From: Aequorivita sinensis
GTDB lineage: Bacteria; Bacteroidota; Bacteroidia; Flavobacteriales; Flavobacteriaceae
Assembly: GCF_006346335.1 (NCBI RefSeq)
Contig: NZ_VDMC01000001.1
Location: forward strand, 62,001 to 126,000
Reading direction: 5' to 3'
DNA: 64,000 nucleotides
The notes under the pieces were generated by a model that saw only the letters and a list, made by a program, of their open reading frames with translations, made no database searches and was not told the origin of the DNA. This document shows positions 1 through 9,354 of this stretch, one piece after another. Position 1 is the stretch's first letter, and each line of letters starts with the position of its first letter. The translations under genes and the position numbers were made by a program.

Positions 1-1
1 A

Positions 2-652
2 AGTCAGATAGAGCAACAATTAAACTCTGGGAAAGCACAATTAAAATTTGCTCAAGAATCGTACAACCGATTAGAAAACATGTACAAAGATTCACTAGTG
101 AGTCAACAGCAGTTTGATGAAGTAAAAATGAAACTTTCAATGGCACAGGCACAAGTAGAAGCATTAGAAGCTAAACGTACTGAGGTGCGAAAAGGAGCTC
201 GCGCCGAACAAATAGAACAAGCCCAAGGACAATTAGATAGAGCTTTAGGTGCTAAAGAAGAAGTAGCTTCCGCAGTTAACGAAAAATATTTAATCGCTCC
301 TGTAGATATGTCTGTTGAAACCATTAGCCTAGAAGAAGGTGAATTGTTAACGCCAGGATATTCTTTGTTTAATGGCTATAAAAAGAATAGTGTTTATTTC
401 AGATTTACTATTCCAGAATCTAAAATATACGATTATAGACTAGGCCAAAAACTAACTATTGAAAACCCTTACACTGAAGAAGTTATTCAAGCTGAAATTA
501 CTGCTATTAATCAACTTGCTCAATATGCAAACATTACTAGTACAGCACCTTTATATGGATTGGACGAGTCTATTTATGAATTGAAAGTAGTTCCAACTGG
601 AAATATTGAAGACAAGACGTTTTATTTAAATGCAACAATGCTTATTAAATAA
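2..652 (+). CDS. HlyD-type membrane fusion (periplasmic adaptor) protein, 5' end outside window
   Basis: C-terminal part of a periplasmic adaptor that would link an inner-membrane exporter to an outer-membrane TolC-like channel. The reading frame is open from the first bases with no start in the window, so the N-terminus is missing; the in-frame ATG at 80 is internal. The visible part has a long Gln/Glu/Ala-rich coiled-coil hairpin containing SLVSQQQFDEVK, then a lipoyl/beta-barrel stretch with YLIAPVDMSVETISLEEGEL, where these adaptors usually read APxDGxV. It lies 122 bp before an ABC-2 permease on the same strand, which fits an adaptor-ABC exporter unit. The substrate is unknown. Confidence 0.8.
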   Translation, partial: SQIEQQLNSGKAQLKFAQESYNRLENMYKDSLVSQQQFDEVKMKLSMAQAQVEALEAKRTEVRKGARAEQIEQAQGQLDRALGAKEEVASAVNEKYLIAPVDMSVETISLEEGELLTPGYSLFNGYKKNSVYFRFTIPESKIYDYRLGQKLTIENPYTEEVIQAEITAINQLAQYANITSTAPLYGLDESIYELKVVPTGNIEDKTFYLNATMLIK

Positions 653-774
653 CAAGCCTTTTAAGGAGTGACTTAGAGCCAAAGGGTAGGTCATAAATCA
701 AATACAAGATTGATAAACACGAACTAATCGAAAGTTTTAAGTCCTATCGTCTTTGTCTAATGAAAAACTAAATT

Positions 775-1947
775 ATGAATAAATTTATAAGACTTCTTCG
801 AATTGAATTCAAGCGTATTTTCGCAAACGATGTCTTGCTTGCTATCTTTTTTGGAGCCCCTGTTCTATACGGTATTTTATTTGGCTATGTATATCAACAA
901 GCCAAAGTTGTAGATTTACCAATAGTGATTATAGATCAAGATCGCAGCCCTACTTCAGACAAGATTATAGATGCATTTGGAGATAACGAAGGTTTATTGG
1001 TGAGCGATGTACGTTATACCGCAGGAAATCTAATCGATGAAATGCCGACGCAGCAATATGCAGCTGTCATTACGCTACCAAGTAATTTTGAAGCAGATGT
1101 ATTCCAGAAAAAACATCCAGAAATACGCGTAGATTTGAATATGGCGAACATCTTAAACGCCAACACCGCTAGTAATCACATTCAAGCAGTTTTACTGACA
1201 CTAAATGCCGGAATGGAAATAGAAGGTTTGAAAAAACAAGGGATGCACCCAGCGCAAGCTAAAGCCTCTTATGAAAGCTTCAAGATTAACATCAATAAAC
1301 TGTATAACTCCACTGGTAACTATGTAACTTTTATGCTACCTGGTTTATTGGGTGGTATTATGCAGCAGATTATTTTCTTAGCAATGGCTTTGGTTTTCTC
1401 AAGAGATTTTGAAGATGGTTACTTTAGAACTTTGGTAAAAGAAAGTAAATCTTCTCTATACCTTATAGCCCTAAAAACCACTCCATTTTTAATAATGCTT
1501 CCTTTAATCTGGTTGGTTGTTGCTTTGTTTTTCCCATATTTTAATGTGGACATCAACATATTTAACTTTCCGATGTTTGTATTAGTTGTACTATTAACAT
1601 TTGCATCCATCTTTATTGGAATGTTATTTTCAATTGCAATACCTAGTCAGTTAAAAGCCACCGAACTTTTAATGGTAATTTCTACACCTGCATTTATTTT
1701 AAGTGGTTTTACTTGGCCAACTATGGCTATTCCAGACGCAATTACCAATATTGCCCAATTCATTCCGCTGACACAGTTTTTAAGCGGCTTTAGAAAAATT
1801 GCATTTTATGACGGAGATTTGGCTTCAATAAAACCAGAATTAGGTATGTTGTTTATCATTATGGCCGTTTCCTTTATAGCCATGGTTATTCTACTTCAAC
1901 TGAAGATTCGTCTTCATAGAAAGAAAGGAAAACAAATAACTGAATAG
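775..1947 (+). CDS. ABC-2 type exporter permease (YhhJ/YbhS-like)
   Basis: Inner-membrane permease of an ABC-2 exporter. The 390-residue protein has an N-terminal transmembrane helix (about residues 22-40), a large extracytoplasmic domain (about 45-185) and five further hydrophobic segments in the C-terminal half (about 195-375), followed by a basic tail. This is the usual layout of ABC2_membrane_3 proteins. It follows a HlyD-type adaptor, and a strong stem-loop terminator lies 26 bp after the stop. No ATP-binding subunit is visible, so it must be upstream of the window or elsewhere. Drug or lipid export is possible but not shown. Confidence 0.85.
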   Translation: MNKFIRLLRIEFKRIFANDVLLAIFFGAPVLYGILFGYVYQQAKVVDLPIVIIDQDRSPTSDKIIDAFGDNEGLLVSDVRYTAGNLIDEMPTQQYAAVITLPSNFEADVFQKKHPEIRVDLNMANILNANTASNHIQAVLLTLNAGMEIEGLKKQGMHPAQAKASYESFKININKLYNSTGNYVTFMLPGLLGGIMQQIIFLAMALVFSRDFEDGYFRTLVKESKSSLYLIALKTTPFLIMLPLIWLVVALFFPYFNVDINIFNFPMFVLVVLLTFASIFIGMLFSIAIPSQLKATELLMVISTPAFILSGFTWPTMAIPDAITNIAQFIPLTQFLSGFRKIAFYDGDLASIKPELGMLFIIMAVSFIAMVILLQLKIRLHRKKGKQITE

Positions 1948-1972
1948 ACAGGAAACATAAAATATCACAAAC

Positions 1973-2012
1973 AAAAAAGCCTCTCAAGGAATTCCTTAGA
2001 GAGGCTTTTCTT
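1973..2012. terminator. Bidirectional intrinsic terminator between convergent genes
   Basis: An A-run, the stem AAGCCTCTC / GAGAGGCTT and a T-run surround a 13-nt loop. A-run on one side and T-run on the other let it act in both directions, ending the ABC permease transcript (+) and the Usp transcript (-), whose stop lies at 2040. Confidence 0.85.
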
Positions 2013-2039
2013 TAACAACTTCTGCTGAAGTTAACACTA

Positions 2040-2918
2040 TTATCTTATAACCAATAAAGGCATTTTCCTATTTCTAATTAACAGGTCATTTGTGACACTT
2101 CCAACAAATAATGACGTGATATTACTTCCACCTCTTGCAGAAACCACAACGATATCTGCATCCGTTTTTTCTGCGTGAAGTTCAATAGCTTCAACAACCG
2201 AATACCCTTCTCTATCAATATATTTAAAAGGAATATTTTCTGAGAGTTTATATTTTTTTCTGAATTGCTTCACTTTATCCTTTAGGTGATTCTTAGTTTT
2301 ATCAATAGCCTTTTCCGAATTGATGTAAGGAAAGAAAAATGAAGGAATATTATAAACGTGTAGTCCTTCAATTTTTCCCTCTGAGCGCTCTACCAAACTA
2401 CCTGCAACAGCAAAACATCGGGCAGATGCCGAACTAAAGTCGGTAGGCACCAACACATTATTCATTTCGTGTTTAGCTTCTTCGGGAACTAGTAATACAT
2501 TGGCATCAAGCATTCTTACTAGCTTCTGATTTAAAGCTCCAGTACCTTGAAGTTCATCCTTATTACCTAGTACCATTATATCGATTCTGTATTCTTTAGC
2601 CAGGTGACTTAAGATACTTTCAGTATAATCATCAGTAGTTATTAAAACGGTATTGGGTACAGATGCCGTATAATACTTATCGATAGTTTTTTGTAAACCT
2701 CGATCTACAATATCTTCTAAGGTTATTCCTTCTTCAAGAAATTCGTCATATAAATCGTATAATTTATACTGCTTTATATTATGTGTAAAATACAAATGTT
2801 CAATATTCCACACTTCACAAAGGAAATTCACGTATTGCAACAAAATAGGATCCATTTCAGTAAGATCCAAAGCAACCATCAACCTCAAGTTGTTCTCTAA
2901 ATTTATTTTCTGTGTCAT
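2040..2918 (-). CDS. Tandem-domain universal stress protein (UspA family)
   Basis: Cytoplasmic Usp protein of 292 residues, about twice the single-domain length, consistent with two Usp domains (about 10-145 and 150-292). The second ends with a recognisable nucleotide-binding segment, SARGGSNITSLFVGSVT, followed by PLLVIR. In the first domain the equivalent glycine-rich segment is less conserved (GNKDELQGTGALNQ). It is 28 bp downstream of a BCCT transporter on the same strand with no terminator between, so the two are probably co-transcribed. A Usp protein beside an osmolyte transporter recalls teaD next to teaABC in Halomonas, where the Usp modulates transport; that parallel is inference. 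Confidence 0.85.
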   Translation of the reverse strand: MTQKINLENNLRLMVALDLTEMDPILLQYVNFLCEVWNIEHLYFTHNIKQYKLYDLYDEFLEEGITLEDIVDRGLQKTIDKYYTASVPNTVLITTDDYTESILSHLAKEYRIDIMVLGNKDELQGTGALNQKLVRMLDANVLLVPEEAKHEMNNVLVPTDFSSASARCFAVAGSLVERSEGKIEGLHVYNIPSFFFPYINSEKAIDKTKNHLKDKVKQFRKKYKLSENIPFKYIDREGYSVVEAIELHAEKTDADIVVVSARGGSNITSLFVGSVTNDLLIRNRKMPLLVIR

Positions 2919-2946
2919 ATTAAATAACTATTATGTGAAATTTATT

Positions 2947-4620
2947 TTATAAATCAGTTGTTGTTGGTTTTTTCTTAGGTGGAGTATCCGGGTCAATCTT
3001 ATCCAAATTTTTCTCTTCTCGCTCCTCATTTACCAAGTTGAGTATGTTTTTGCGATAACTTTCTCTTTCTAAAAGTTTTTCTTTTCGCTCGGCTTTATCA
3101 TAATCTTCATTTACTCCTCTATATAATGAAAAACACATCATAACAAGAAGAATTGCAAAGGGTAATCCTGAAATTGTAACCACCGTTTGCAGCGCATCCA
3201 AACCTCCTCCATACATCAATACACCAGCAATTACTCCAGTAGCTACCGCCCAAATTACTCTTTGAAAAGATGGCGTATTTAATTTACCTCCTGAAGTAAT
3301 ACTATTTACCACAATTGCTCCTGAATCGGCTGAAGTAATAATAAAGCTACAAATTAGAACTACACCAAGCGACTTCAATACAATTGCAATTGGAAACTTA
3401 TCGAAAAACACATAAAGTGCAGTCGATATATTATCGTTTACAGCGGCAATCATAGCTGTGTCTCCTAGCAAGATATCACGCATTGTAATTCCTCCAAATG
3501 CACTAAACCACAAGAATGTAACCAGTGCTGGTAGTATTAAAACACATAGAATAAATTCTTTAATGGTTCTTCCTTTAGAAATACGAGCGATAAAAGTTCC
3601 TACGAATGGCGACCAAGATATCCACCAACCCCAATACATTATAGTTCGCATTTTTTGCCAATCGGTTCCGCGAAGTGCTTCCGTCCAAGTGGACATATCG
3701 ATAAAGTGAACTAAGTAACTCCCAAGGTTTTGAATATATGATTTAAAGATAAACGTAGTTGGCCCTAAAATTAATACCAATAAAAATATAGCCGATGCTA
3801 CTCTTACGTTAAGCTTACTAAGTATTTGCACCCCTTTGTTTACACCACTAAAAGCAGAGATTGTAGCGGCTAATGTCACTCCTACAATTATAATTATTTG
3901 ATAGAACAACGAACTCGGAACCCCAAATACGTGAGTTAACCCCGAGTTAATTTGCCCTACACCAAACCCGATGGTTGTTGCTAGACCAAAAAGCGTAGTT
4001 ATCACCGCCATTATATCAATTACATCTCCCATCCATCCGTGAATTCTATTCCCTAATAGTGGGTAGAATGCCGAGCGCAATGTTAGCGGCATCTTTCTGT
4101 TAAAAGTGAAATACGCTAAGGAAAGTCCTACAACCGAATAAATTGCCCACCCGTGAATTCCGTGATGTAAAAATGAAAAGTTGATCGCCTCTTGTGCAAT
4201 AAGAGATGGCTCTTCTCCCGCTAAACGCGGCGGAGAAAGATAATCTCGAACGGGGTCGGCAATACTAAAAAGCACTAATCCATTTCCTATTCCTGCACTA
4301 AACAACATCGCGAACCAAGCCCATAAACTAAATTCTGGCTTCGCCTTCTTACCTCCAATTCGGATTTTCCCGAATTTACTAAAAGCCATGTACAAGCAAA
4401 AAACTATAAATAAGTTTACCGCTAAAGTGTAAATCCACCCACCATGTGCAGATACTGCAGTTTGGGCAATTCCAAAATAGTGTTCGGCTTCATCTTCAAA
4501 AATAAGAGTAAACCCAACACTAAAAATCACAACCGCAATGGCAGAAAAAAATACTGTTTTATTAACTACTAGACCAAGAAATGTTGAAGTGCTGTCCTTA
4601 CGAGTAACTTTAATCGACAT
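2947..4620 (-). CDS. BCCT family (betaine/carnitine/choline-type) transporter
   Basis: Secondary transporter for a quaternary-ammonium or related osmolyte, inner membrane. At 557 residues with about 12 hydrophobic segments it has normal family size. The signature TM8 segment WGWWISWSPF (329-338) followed by FIARISKGRT is intact. Two binding-site regions look altered: the glycine stretch in the first repeat reads SAGIGNGLV (108-116), and the TM4 aromatic motif reads HHGIHGWAIY (152-161), with His where BetP-type proteins carry the first Trp of the aromatic box. The substrate may therefore not be glycine betaine. The C-terminal tail is charged and ends in a Lys/Pro/Thr-rich stretch. It is the first gene of a two-gene unit with a Usp protein. 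Confidence 0.9.
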   Translation of the reverse strand: MSIKVTRKDSTSTFLGLVVNKTVFFSAIAVVIFSVGFTLIFEDEAEHYFGIAQTAVSAHGGWIYTLAVNLFIVFCLYMAFSKFGKIRIGGKKAKPEFSLWAWFAMLFSAGIGNGLVLFSIADPVRDYLSPPRLAGEEPSLIAQEAINFSFLHHGIHGWAIYSVVGLSLAYFTFNRKMPLTLRSAFYPLLGNRIHGWMGDVIDIMAVITTLFGLATTIGFGVGQINSGLTHVFGVPSSLFYQIIIIVGVTLAATISAFSGVNKGVQILSKLNVRVASAIFLLVLILGPTTFIFKSYIQNLGSYLVHFIDMSTWTEALRGTDWQKMRTIMYWGWWISWSPFVGTFIARISKGRTIKEFILCVLILPALVTFLWFSAFGGITMRDILLGDTAMIAAVNDNISTALYVFFDKFPIAIVLKSLGVVLICSFIITSADSGAIVVNSITSGGKLNTPSFQRVIWAVATGVIAGVLMYGGGLDALQTVVTISGLPFAILLVMMCFSLYRGVNEDYDKAERKEKLLERESYRKNILNLVNEEREEKNLDKIDPDTPPKKKPTTTDL

Positions 4621-4812
4621 ATATAAATGGTTTATTAAATAATTAGAGATTTAAATTTATGAAGATTCGTTTCACTTAAATCTTTTAAGTACTTCTGAAA
4701 AGCTGTCTAAAAACGATTTCCTTAGACTGCTTTTATAAAATTTAAAGCTGACATTATAACATAAATTAATTCGATTTACAAATAATTCTAAAATTATACC
4801 TAGCCGTTGAGC

Positions 4813-4842
4813 TTTAAGAGACTTCATTTTTAAGTAAATTTG
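4813..4842 (+). promoter_or_regulatory. Candidate promoter for the three-domain aminotransferase gene
   Basis: TAAATTTG at 4835-4842 matches the Bacteroidetes -7 consensus TAnnTTTG, 24 bp before the ATG at 4867. The -33 position (4813-4816) reads TTTA rather than TTTG, so the upstream box is weak. Confidence 0.5.
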
Positions 4843-4866
4843 TTACTGTAACACTCCAATAAAGCT

Positions 4867-7800
4867 ATGTCTAAAATCACTGCTCAAGAAGCTTCCCAAA
4901 TCGCTCAAAAACATTTTAAAATAACTGCTGAAGCTATTAAGCTAGATGGTTATGAGGATGAAAATTTTCTGTTAGAGACAAATACAGAAGAGAAGTATCT
5001 TTTAAAAATTTCTTCTGAAGAAAACAATGCGTTACTAAATTTTCAGAATGAAATATTAAGCCACCTTTCAACCAAAAACCTAACTTTTAAAACTTCAAAA
5101 GTTCTTAATTCTGAAGATGGCAATTCCCTTGTAACACTTTCCAATGGCAAAACCGCACGATTACTCTCTTGGGTTCCTGGCCGTATTTGGGCGGATGTAA
5201 ATCCTAAAACTGAACGCTTAAGAACTAATTTAGGTGAAGCAGCAGGAAGTTTAACCAACGCTTTACAGGACTTCAAAAACACTTCAGCTAATAGAAGATT
5301 AGAATGGGATTTAGCGAATTCAGATTGGACAAACAACCATATTAATCGTTTCAATGGAGAAGAAAAAGATGCGATTCAACACTTTCAAACTAGGTTTTTA
5401 GAGATTCAGCCTATTTATAAAAATCTCCCGAAGAGCATTATACACAATGATATAAACGATTACAACATCTTGGTAACTTCTGATTTAGTAGAACCAAAAA
5501 TTTCAGGGTTAATAGATTTTGGAGATTCAGTTTTTACTCAAACCGTAAATGATCTCGCCATAACTTTAGCCTATGCGATTACAGAAATTCCCGACCCGCT
5601 TTCTGCAGCTTTAGACATAGTGAAAGCTTATAACAAAAACTATAGCTTTTCTGAAGACGAATTAAAATGTCTTCATACTTTGGTTGGAATGCGTTTGGCT
5701 ACAACACTTACCAATGCCTCCATTAAAAAAGAAGAATTTCCAGACGATGAATACTATGTTATAAGCGAAAAACCTGCTCAGAATTTACTGCTAAAATGGT
5801 TTAAAATAAATGAGAGTTTTGCATATCATTCTTTCCGAAATGCTTGTGGATACTCAGCACATCCATTAGAAGAAAAGTTTGAAATTTGGGCGAAAAGCAA
5901 TCAAATTTCCTTGAAAACTATATTTCCCACTGTCACTTCAGAAAAAATCGTGAACTTAGATATGAGTGTTGGCAGCACTTTATTAGGAAATATTTCAGAA
6001 TACAACGATCCTGAAGTTTCAGAATTTAAACTAAAACAATTTCAGAAACACTACCCAAAAACCATACTCTTAAATGGCTATTTAGAAACTCGACCTTTCT
6101 ACACAACCGACGCTTTTAAAAGTGAAGGTAATAACGGCCCTGAGTATCGCACCGTACATTTGGGAACTGATTTCTGGGTGCCGGCAGAAACACCAGTTCA
6201 CGCACCTTTTGACGCTATTGTAAAAGTAATCCACCACAATAATTACGATAAGGATTATGGCCCTATGATAATCTTAGAACACAGTTTTGAAGGGGATTCA
6301 TTTTACACACTTTATGGACATTTAACGCTGAGTTCTCTTGATATTTTAAAACCTGGACAAGCTGTAAAACAAGGTGATCTTATAGCCTATATCGGATCTC
6401 CAAGTGAAAATGGAAACTGGGCGCCACACTTACATTTTCAAATTATTTTGGATCTTTTAGGGAATAATGAAAACTTCAACGGCGTTGCGTTACCAGCAAA
6501 AGTTGATGTTTGGAAAAGCATTTGCCCTAATCCGAATCTGATATTTAAAGAAGAACTTGAGAATTTAGAGCAAGAGCTTTCAGAAGAAAGTATGATTGAA
6601 TTCAGAAAAGATCACCTTGGGAAAAGTTTGAGTCTTTCGTATGAAAAACCTTTGCATATTGTACGCGGTGAAGGCGTTTATTTGATAGATATTGAAGGAA
6701 GAAAATATCTAGACACCGTAAACAATGTAAACCACGTTGGACATCAGCATCCAAAAGTAGTTTCGGCGGGGCAAAGACAAATGGCCGTTTTAAACACAAA
6801 CACCCGCTATCTACACAGAGAAATTATAGCTTATGCTGAAGCACTGCTGAAAAAGCTTCCAGAACATCTATCGGTGATTCACATTGTAAATTCTGGTAGC
6901 GAAGCTAATGAACTTGCTCTGCGAATGGCGAAAACGGTAACTGGCAATAAAGATATTTTAGCTATTGAAGTTGGATACCACGGAAATACTAATGCCGTGA
7001 TGGATGTGAGTTCTTATAAGTTTGAAGGTAAAGGTGGTTTCCCAAAACCTGAGACGACGCATATTTTACCACTGCCTGATTCATACCGCGGGAAATATTC
7101 TGGAGATAACTGCGGTGTAGATTATGCCCAACACGCCAAGGAAATTATTGAAACTTTAAAAGCAGAAGGGAAAGAAATTGCAGGGTTTATTGGGGAAACA
7201 CTTATAAGTTGTGGCGGACAAGTTGTTCCTCCTAAAGATTATTTCAAAGAAGTTTACAAACACGTTCACGAAGCTGGTGGTATTTGCATAGCCGATGAAG
7301 TACAAACAGGTTTTGGACGAATGGGAAAAACCTTTTGGGCATTTGAGCTTTACGATGTTAAACCAGATATCGTTACCATGGGAAAACCTGCAGGAAATGG
7401 GCATCCATTAGCAGTTGTGGCTTGTACAAAAGAAGTTGCAGAAAAATTTAATACAGGTATGGAATACTTCAACACCTTTGGTGGTAATCCTGTTTCTTGC
7501 GCCATTGGTCGCACTGTTTTAGAAATTATCGAAGACGAAAACCTTCAACAAAATGCTTTGGAAGTTGGTGGATTTTTAAAAGCTGAATTAAAAAGATTAC
7601 AGAAACAATTTCCAATAATTGGCGATGTGCGCGGAGAAGGACTGTTTTTAGGCTTCGAATTAAATGATTCACATAAAAACCCGTTGCCTGACCATGCTTC
7701 TTATTTGGCAAATAGAATGAAACAATTTGGGATTTTGATGAGTATTGATGGCCCAGACCACAATGTTTTAAAAATAAAACCGCCAATTGTTTTTAGTAAA

Positions 7801-7893
7801 AAGAATGCAGAAGAGCTTATTTTTAGACTAAATACTGTTTTTGGTGAAGATTATATGTCCTTCGGCTACGCTCAGAAACCATTGAAATTTTAA
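4867..7893 (+). CDS. Three-domain fusion: APH-like kinase, M23 peptidase, class III aminotransferase/phospho-lyase
   Basis: A 1008-residue fusion. Residues about 1-340 are an aminoglycoside/homoserine kinase-like domain with the catalytic loop HNDINDYN (H193, D195, N200) and the metal-binding segment LIDFGD (D217). Residues about 400-560 are a LytM/M23 metallopeptidase with HLGTD (H431, D435) and HLH (521-523), so the zinc ligands are present. Residues about 590-1008 are a PLP class III aminotransferase with the lysine in MGKPAGNG (K840). The same trio occurs in other bacteria; the outer domains resemble animal hydroxylysine kinase and the AGXT2L-type phospho-lyases, which suggests phosphorylation of an amino-alcohol followed by ammonia/phosphate elimination. 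The M23 domain could release the substrate from the wall. No signal peptide is seen, which is odd for an M23 domain. Confidence 0.85.
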   Translation: MSKITAQEASQIAQKHFKITAEAIKLDGYEDENFLLETNTEEKYLLKISSEENNALLNFQNEILSHLSTKNLTFKTSKVLNSEDGNSLVTLSNGKTARLLSWVPGRIWADVNPKTERLRTNLGEAAGSLTNALQDFKNTSANRRLEWDLANSDWTNNHINRFNGEEKDAIQHFQTRFLEIQPIYKNLPKSIIHNDINDYNILVTSDLVEPKISGLIDFGDSVFTQTVNDLAITLAYAITEIPDPLSAALDIVKAYNKNYSFSEDELKCLHTLVGMRLATTLTNASIKKEEFPDDEYYVISEKPAQNLLLKWFKINESFAYHSFRNACGYSAHPLEEKFEIWAKSNQISLKTIFPTVTSEKIVNLDMSVGSTLLGNISEYNDPEVSEFKLKQFQKHYPKTILLNGYLETRPFYTTDAFKSEGNNGPEYRTVHLGTDFWVPAETPVHAPFDAIVKVIHHNNYDKDYGPMIILEHSFEGDSFYTLYGHLTLSSLDILKPGQAVKQGDLIAYIGSPSENGNWAPHLHFQIILDLLGNNENFNGVALPAKVDVWKSICPNPNLIFKEELENLEQELSEESMIEFRKDHLGKSLSLSYEKPLHIVRGEGVYLIDIEGRKYLDTVNNVNHVGHQHPKVVSAGQRQMAVLNTNTRYLHREIIAYAEALLKKLPEHLSVIHIVNSGSEANELALRMAKTVTGNKDILAIEVGYHGNTNAVMDVSSYKFEGKGGFPKPETTHILPLPDSYRGKYSGDNCGVDYAQHAKEIIETLKAEGKEIAGFIGETLISCGGQVVPPKDYFKEVYKHVHEAGGICIADEVQTGFGRMGKTFWAFELYDVKPDIVTMGKPAGNGHPLAVVACTKEVAEKFNTGMEYFNTFGGNPVSCAIGRTVLEIIEDENLQQNALEVGGFLKAELKRLQKQFPIIGDVRGEGLFLGFELNDSHKNPLPDHASYLANRMKQFGILMSIDGPDHNVLKIKPPIVFSKKNAEELIFRLNTVFGEDYMSFGYAQKPLKF

Positions 7894-7923
7894 TAAAGGA
7901 ACTCTTTGTCAAAACCCTCGATT

Positions 7924-8352
7924 ATGAAAAAAATACTTTTACTTTTCTGCTTAATTACAACGCTAACTGCTGTTTCCCAAACAGAAGTTTCTGATAAAGA
8001 AGCAATTCTTTCGGTATTAAAATCACAAGAAAAAGCTTGGAATCAATTCGACTTAGAAGGATATATGCAAGGCTATTGGAAGAGTGATTCTTTGAAGTTT
8101 TACGGGAGTAGCGGCCTTACAAACGGGTGGCAAAAAACATTAAGCAACTACAAAAAGTCCTATCCTACGAAAGAACATACGGGAACCTTAAATTTTACAA
8201 TCGATGCAATCACCAAAATTGAAGAAAACTCCTATCACGTGATGGGGCAATACCATTTGGTTCGAAAAATGGGCAATGCAAATGGTGTTTTCTTAATTAT
8301 CTTCAAAAAGATTGATGGCGAGTGGAGAATTATAGCCGATATGAGTTGTTAA
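7924..8352 (+). CDS. Secreted NTF2-like (SnoaL/DUF4440-type) protein
   Basis: A 142-residue protein with an N-terminal signal peptide (KKILLLFCLITTLTAVSQ) and a single NTF2-like cone-fold domain, indicated by the conserved pattern of helix (EAILSVLKSQEKAWNQFD), MQGYW segment and C-terminal strands (GEWRIIADMS). Enzymatic function unknown. The ATG at 7924 was chosen because it begins the signal peptide; an in-frame TTG lies 18 bp upstream. The gene starts 30 bp after the aminotransferase fusion and may share its transcript. Its stop overlaps that of the convergent DUF457 gene. Confidence 0.75.
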   Translation: MKKILLLFCLITTLTAVSQTEVSDKEAILSVLKSQEKAWNQFDLEGYMQGYWKSDSLKFYGSSGLTNGWQKTLSNYKKSYPTKEHTGTLNFTIDAITKIEENSYHVMGQYHLVRKMGNANGVFLIIFKKIDGEWRIIADMSC

Positions 8353-9344
8353 CTTCCCTTTATTCGCTCCCAGAGATCCGAAAGAAGTCTTTTGGCTTCA
8401 CTCCTATCTTTTGGCTCTTCACTAACAATAACCTTATCACCTACCTTATCTAAACGAAAACTAAAGGCGAATTTCCCAACACTCTGATCTACACTCATCA
8501 TTCCAAAACGAAGATCGTTAAGGTAAATTCCGTCTTCTTTTTCAGAAACAGTATACCAACCTTGGGTGATTTTGATAAGTTGTTTTACCTTGTCTTCATT
8601 GGCTAAATCGCCAAGTGCTTCATGGTTTTTGGGATGGGGGAAAAACTGAATTGGTTTAGTGTCGAAAAAAGAGTAATCGCCAATTAAAAAAGCATCTTCA
8701 GTTTCCACATTTGCAGTCCATAGAATTGTATTAAACGGGCTAGGCTTCGTTTGCAATTCTACGTAATCAATATTTTGATCTTGTAATGCGTTTTCAAACT
8801 TCAGGTATGTAATTCCTTTTAGGATTATAGTAATTACCATATAACTACTACTCACAATTAATCCTAGGTTATTAAACTTTTGTCTTTTAATACTTCCTCT
8901 TTTCTGAAGCATTGCCAAAATCAAAAATATTAGAAATGGCAAGGTATAGAGTGGGTCTATTACAAATATGTTTTTAAATGCCAATCGGATATCAAATGGC
9001 CAAAAAAGTTGGGTTCCCCAAGTAGTATGTGCATCTAACAAGGGATGAGTAACAAAACACATAAACCAGAATAAAAACCATTCTTTTAATCTGGCTCGTT
9101 TGTCCCATTTTGTACACATCCAGGCGAAAAACAATCCAAAAGCAATGGAAAAAATAATTGAGTGTGTAAACCCTCGGTGGATTTCTAAAGCATTAACTGT
9201 ATCGGTAAAATGACTTGAAAGCACGTCTAAATCGGGAATTGTACCTGCAATTGCACCCAAAGCCATAGCTTTGTTTCCAATCTTTTTTCCTAAAACTGCT
9301 TCACCTACTGCGGCTCCTAAAACTATCTGTGTAACTGAATCCAT
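8349..9344 (-). CDS. Membrane-bound metal-dependent hydrolase, YbcI/DUF457 family
   Basis: Inner-membrane protein of 331 residues. The N-terminus (MDSVTQIVLGAAVGEA) and the motifs GTIPDLDVL and HRGFTHS are characteristic of the DUF457/YdjM family, whose conserved His and Asp residues are proposed to bind metal. About four hydrophobic segments occupy residues 1-180, followed by a soluble C-terminal domain of about 150 residues. It is the last gene of a leftward group and starts 10 bp after the MutS-like gene's stop. The substrate is unknown. Confidence 0.8.
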   Translation of the reverse strand: MDSVTQIVLGAAVGEAVLGKKIGNKAMALGAIAGTIPDLDVLSSHFTDTVNALEIHRGFTHSIIFSIAFGLFFAWMCTKWDKRARLKEWFLFWFMCFVTHPLLDAHTTWGTQLFWPFDIRLAFKNIFVIDPLYTLPFLIFLILAMLQKRGSIKRQKFNNLGLIVSSSYMVITIILKGITYLKFENALQDQNIDYVELQTKPSPFNTILWTANVETEDAFLIGDYSFFDTKPIQFFPHPKNHEALGDLANEDKVKQLIKITQGWYTVSEKEDGIYLNDLRFGMMSVDQSVGKFAFSFRLDKVGDKVIVSEEPKDRSEAKRLLSDLWERIKGS

Positions 9345-9354
9345 TATAAAAAAA

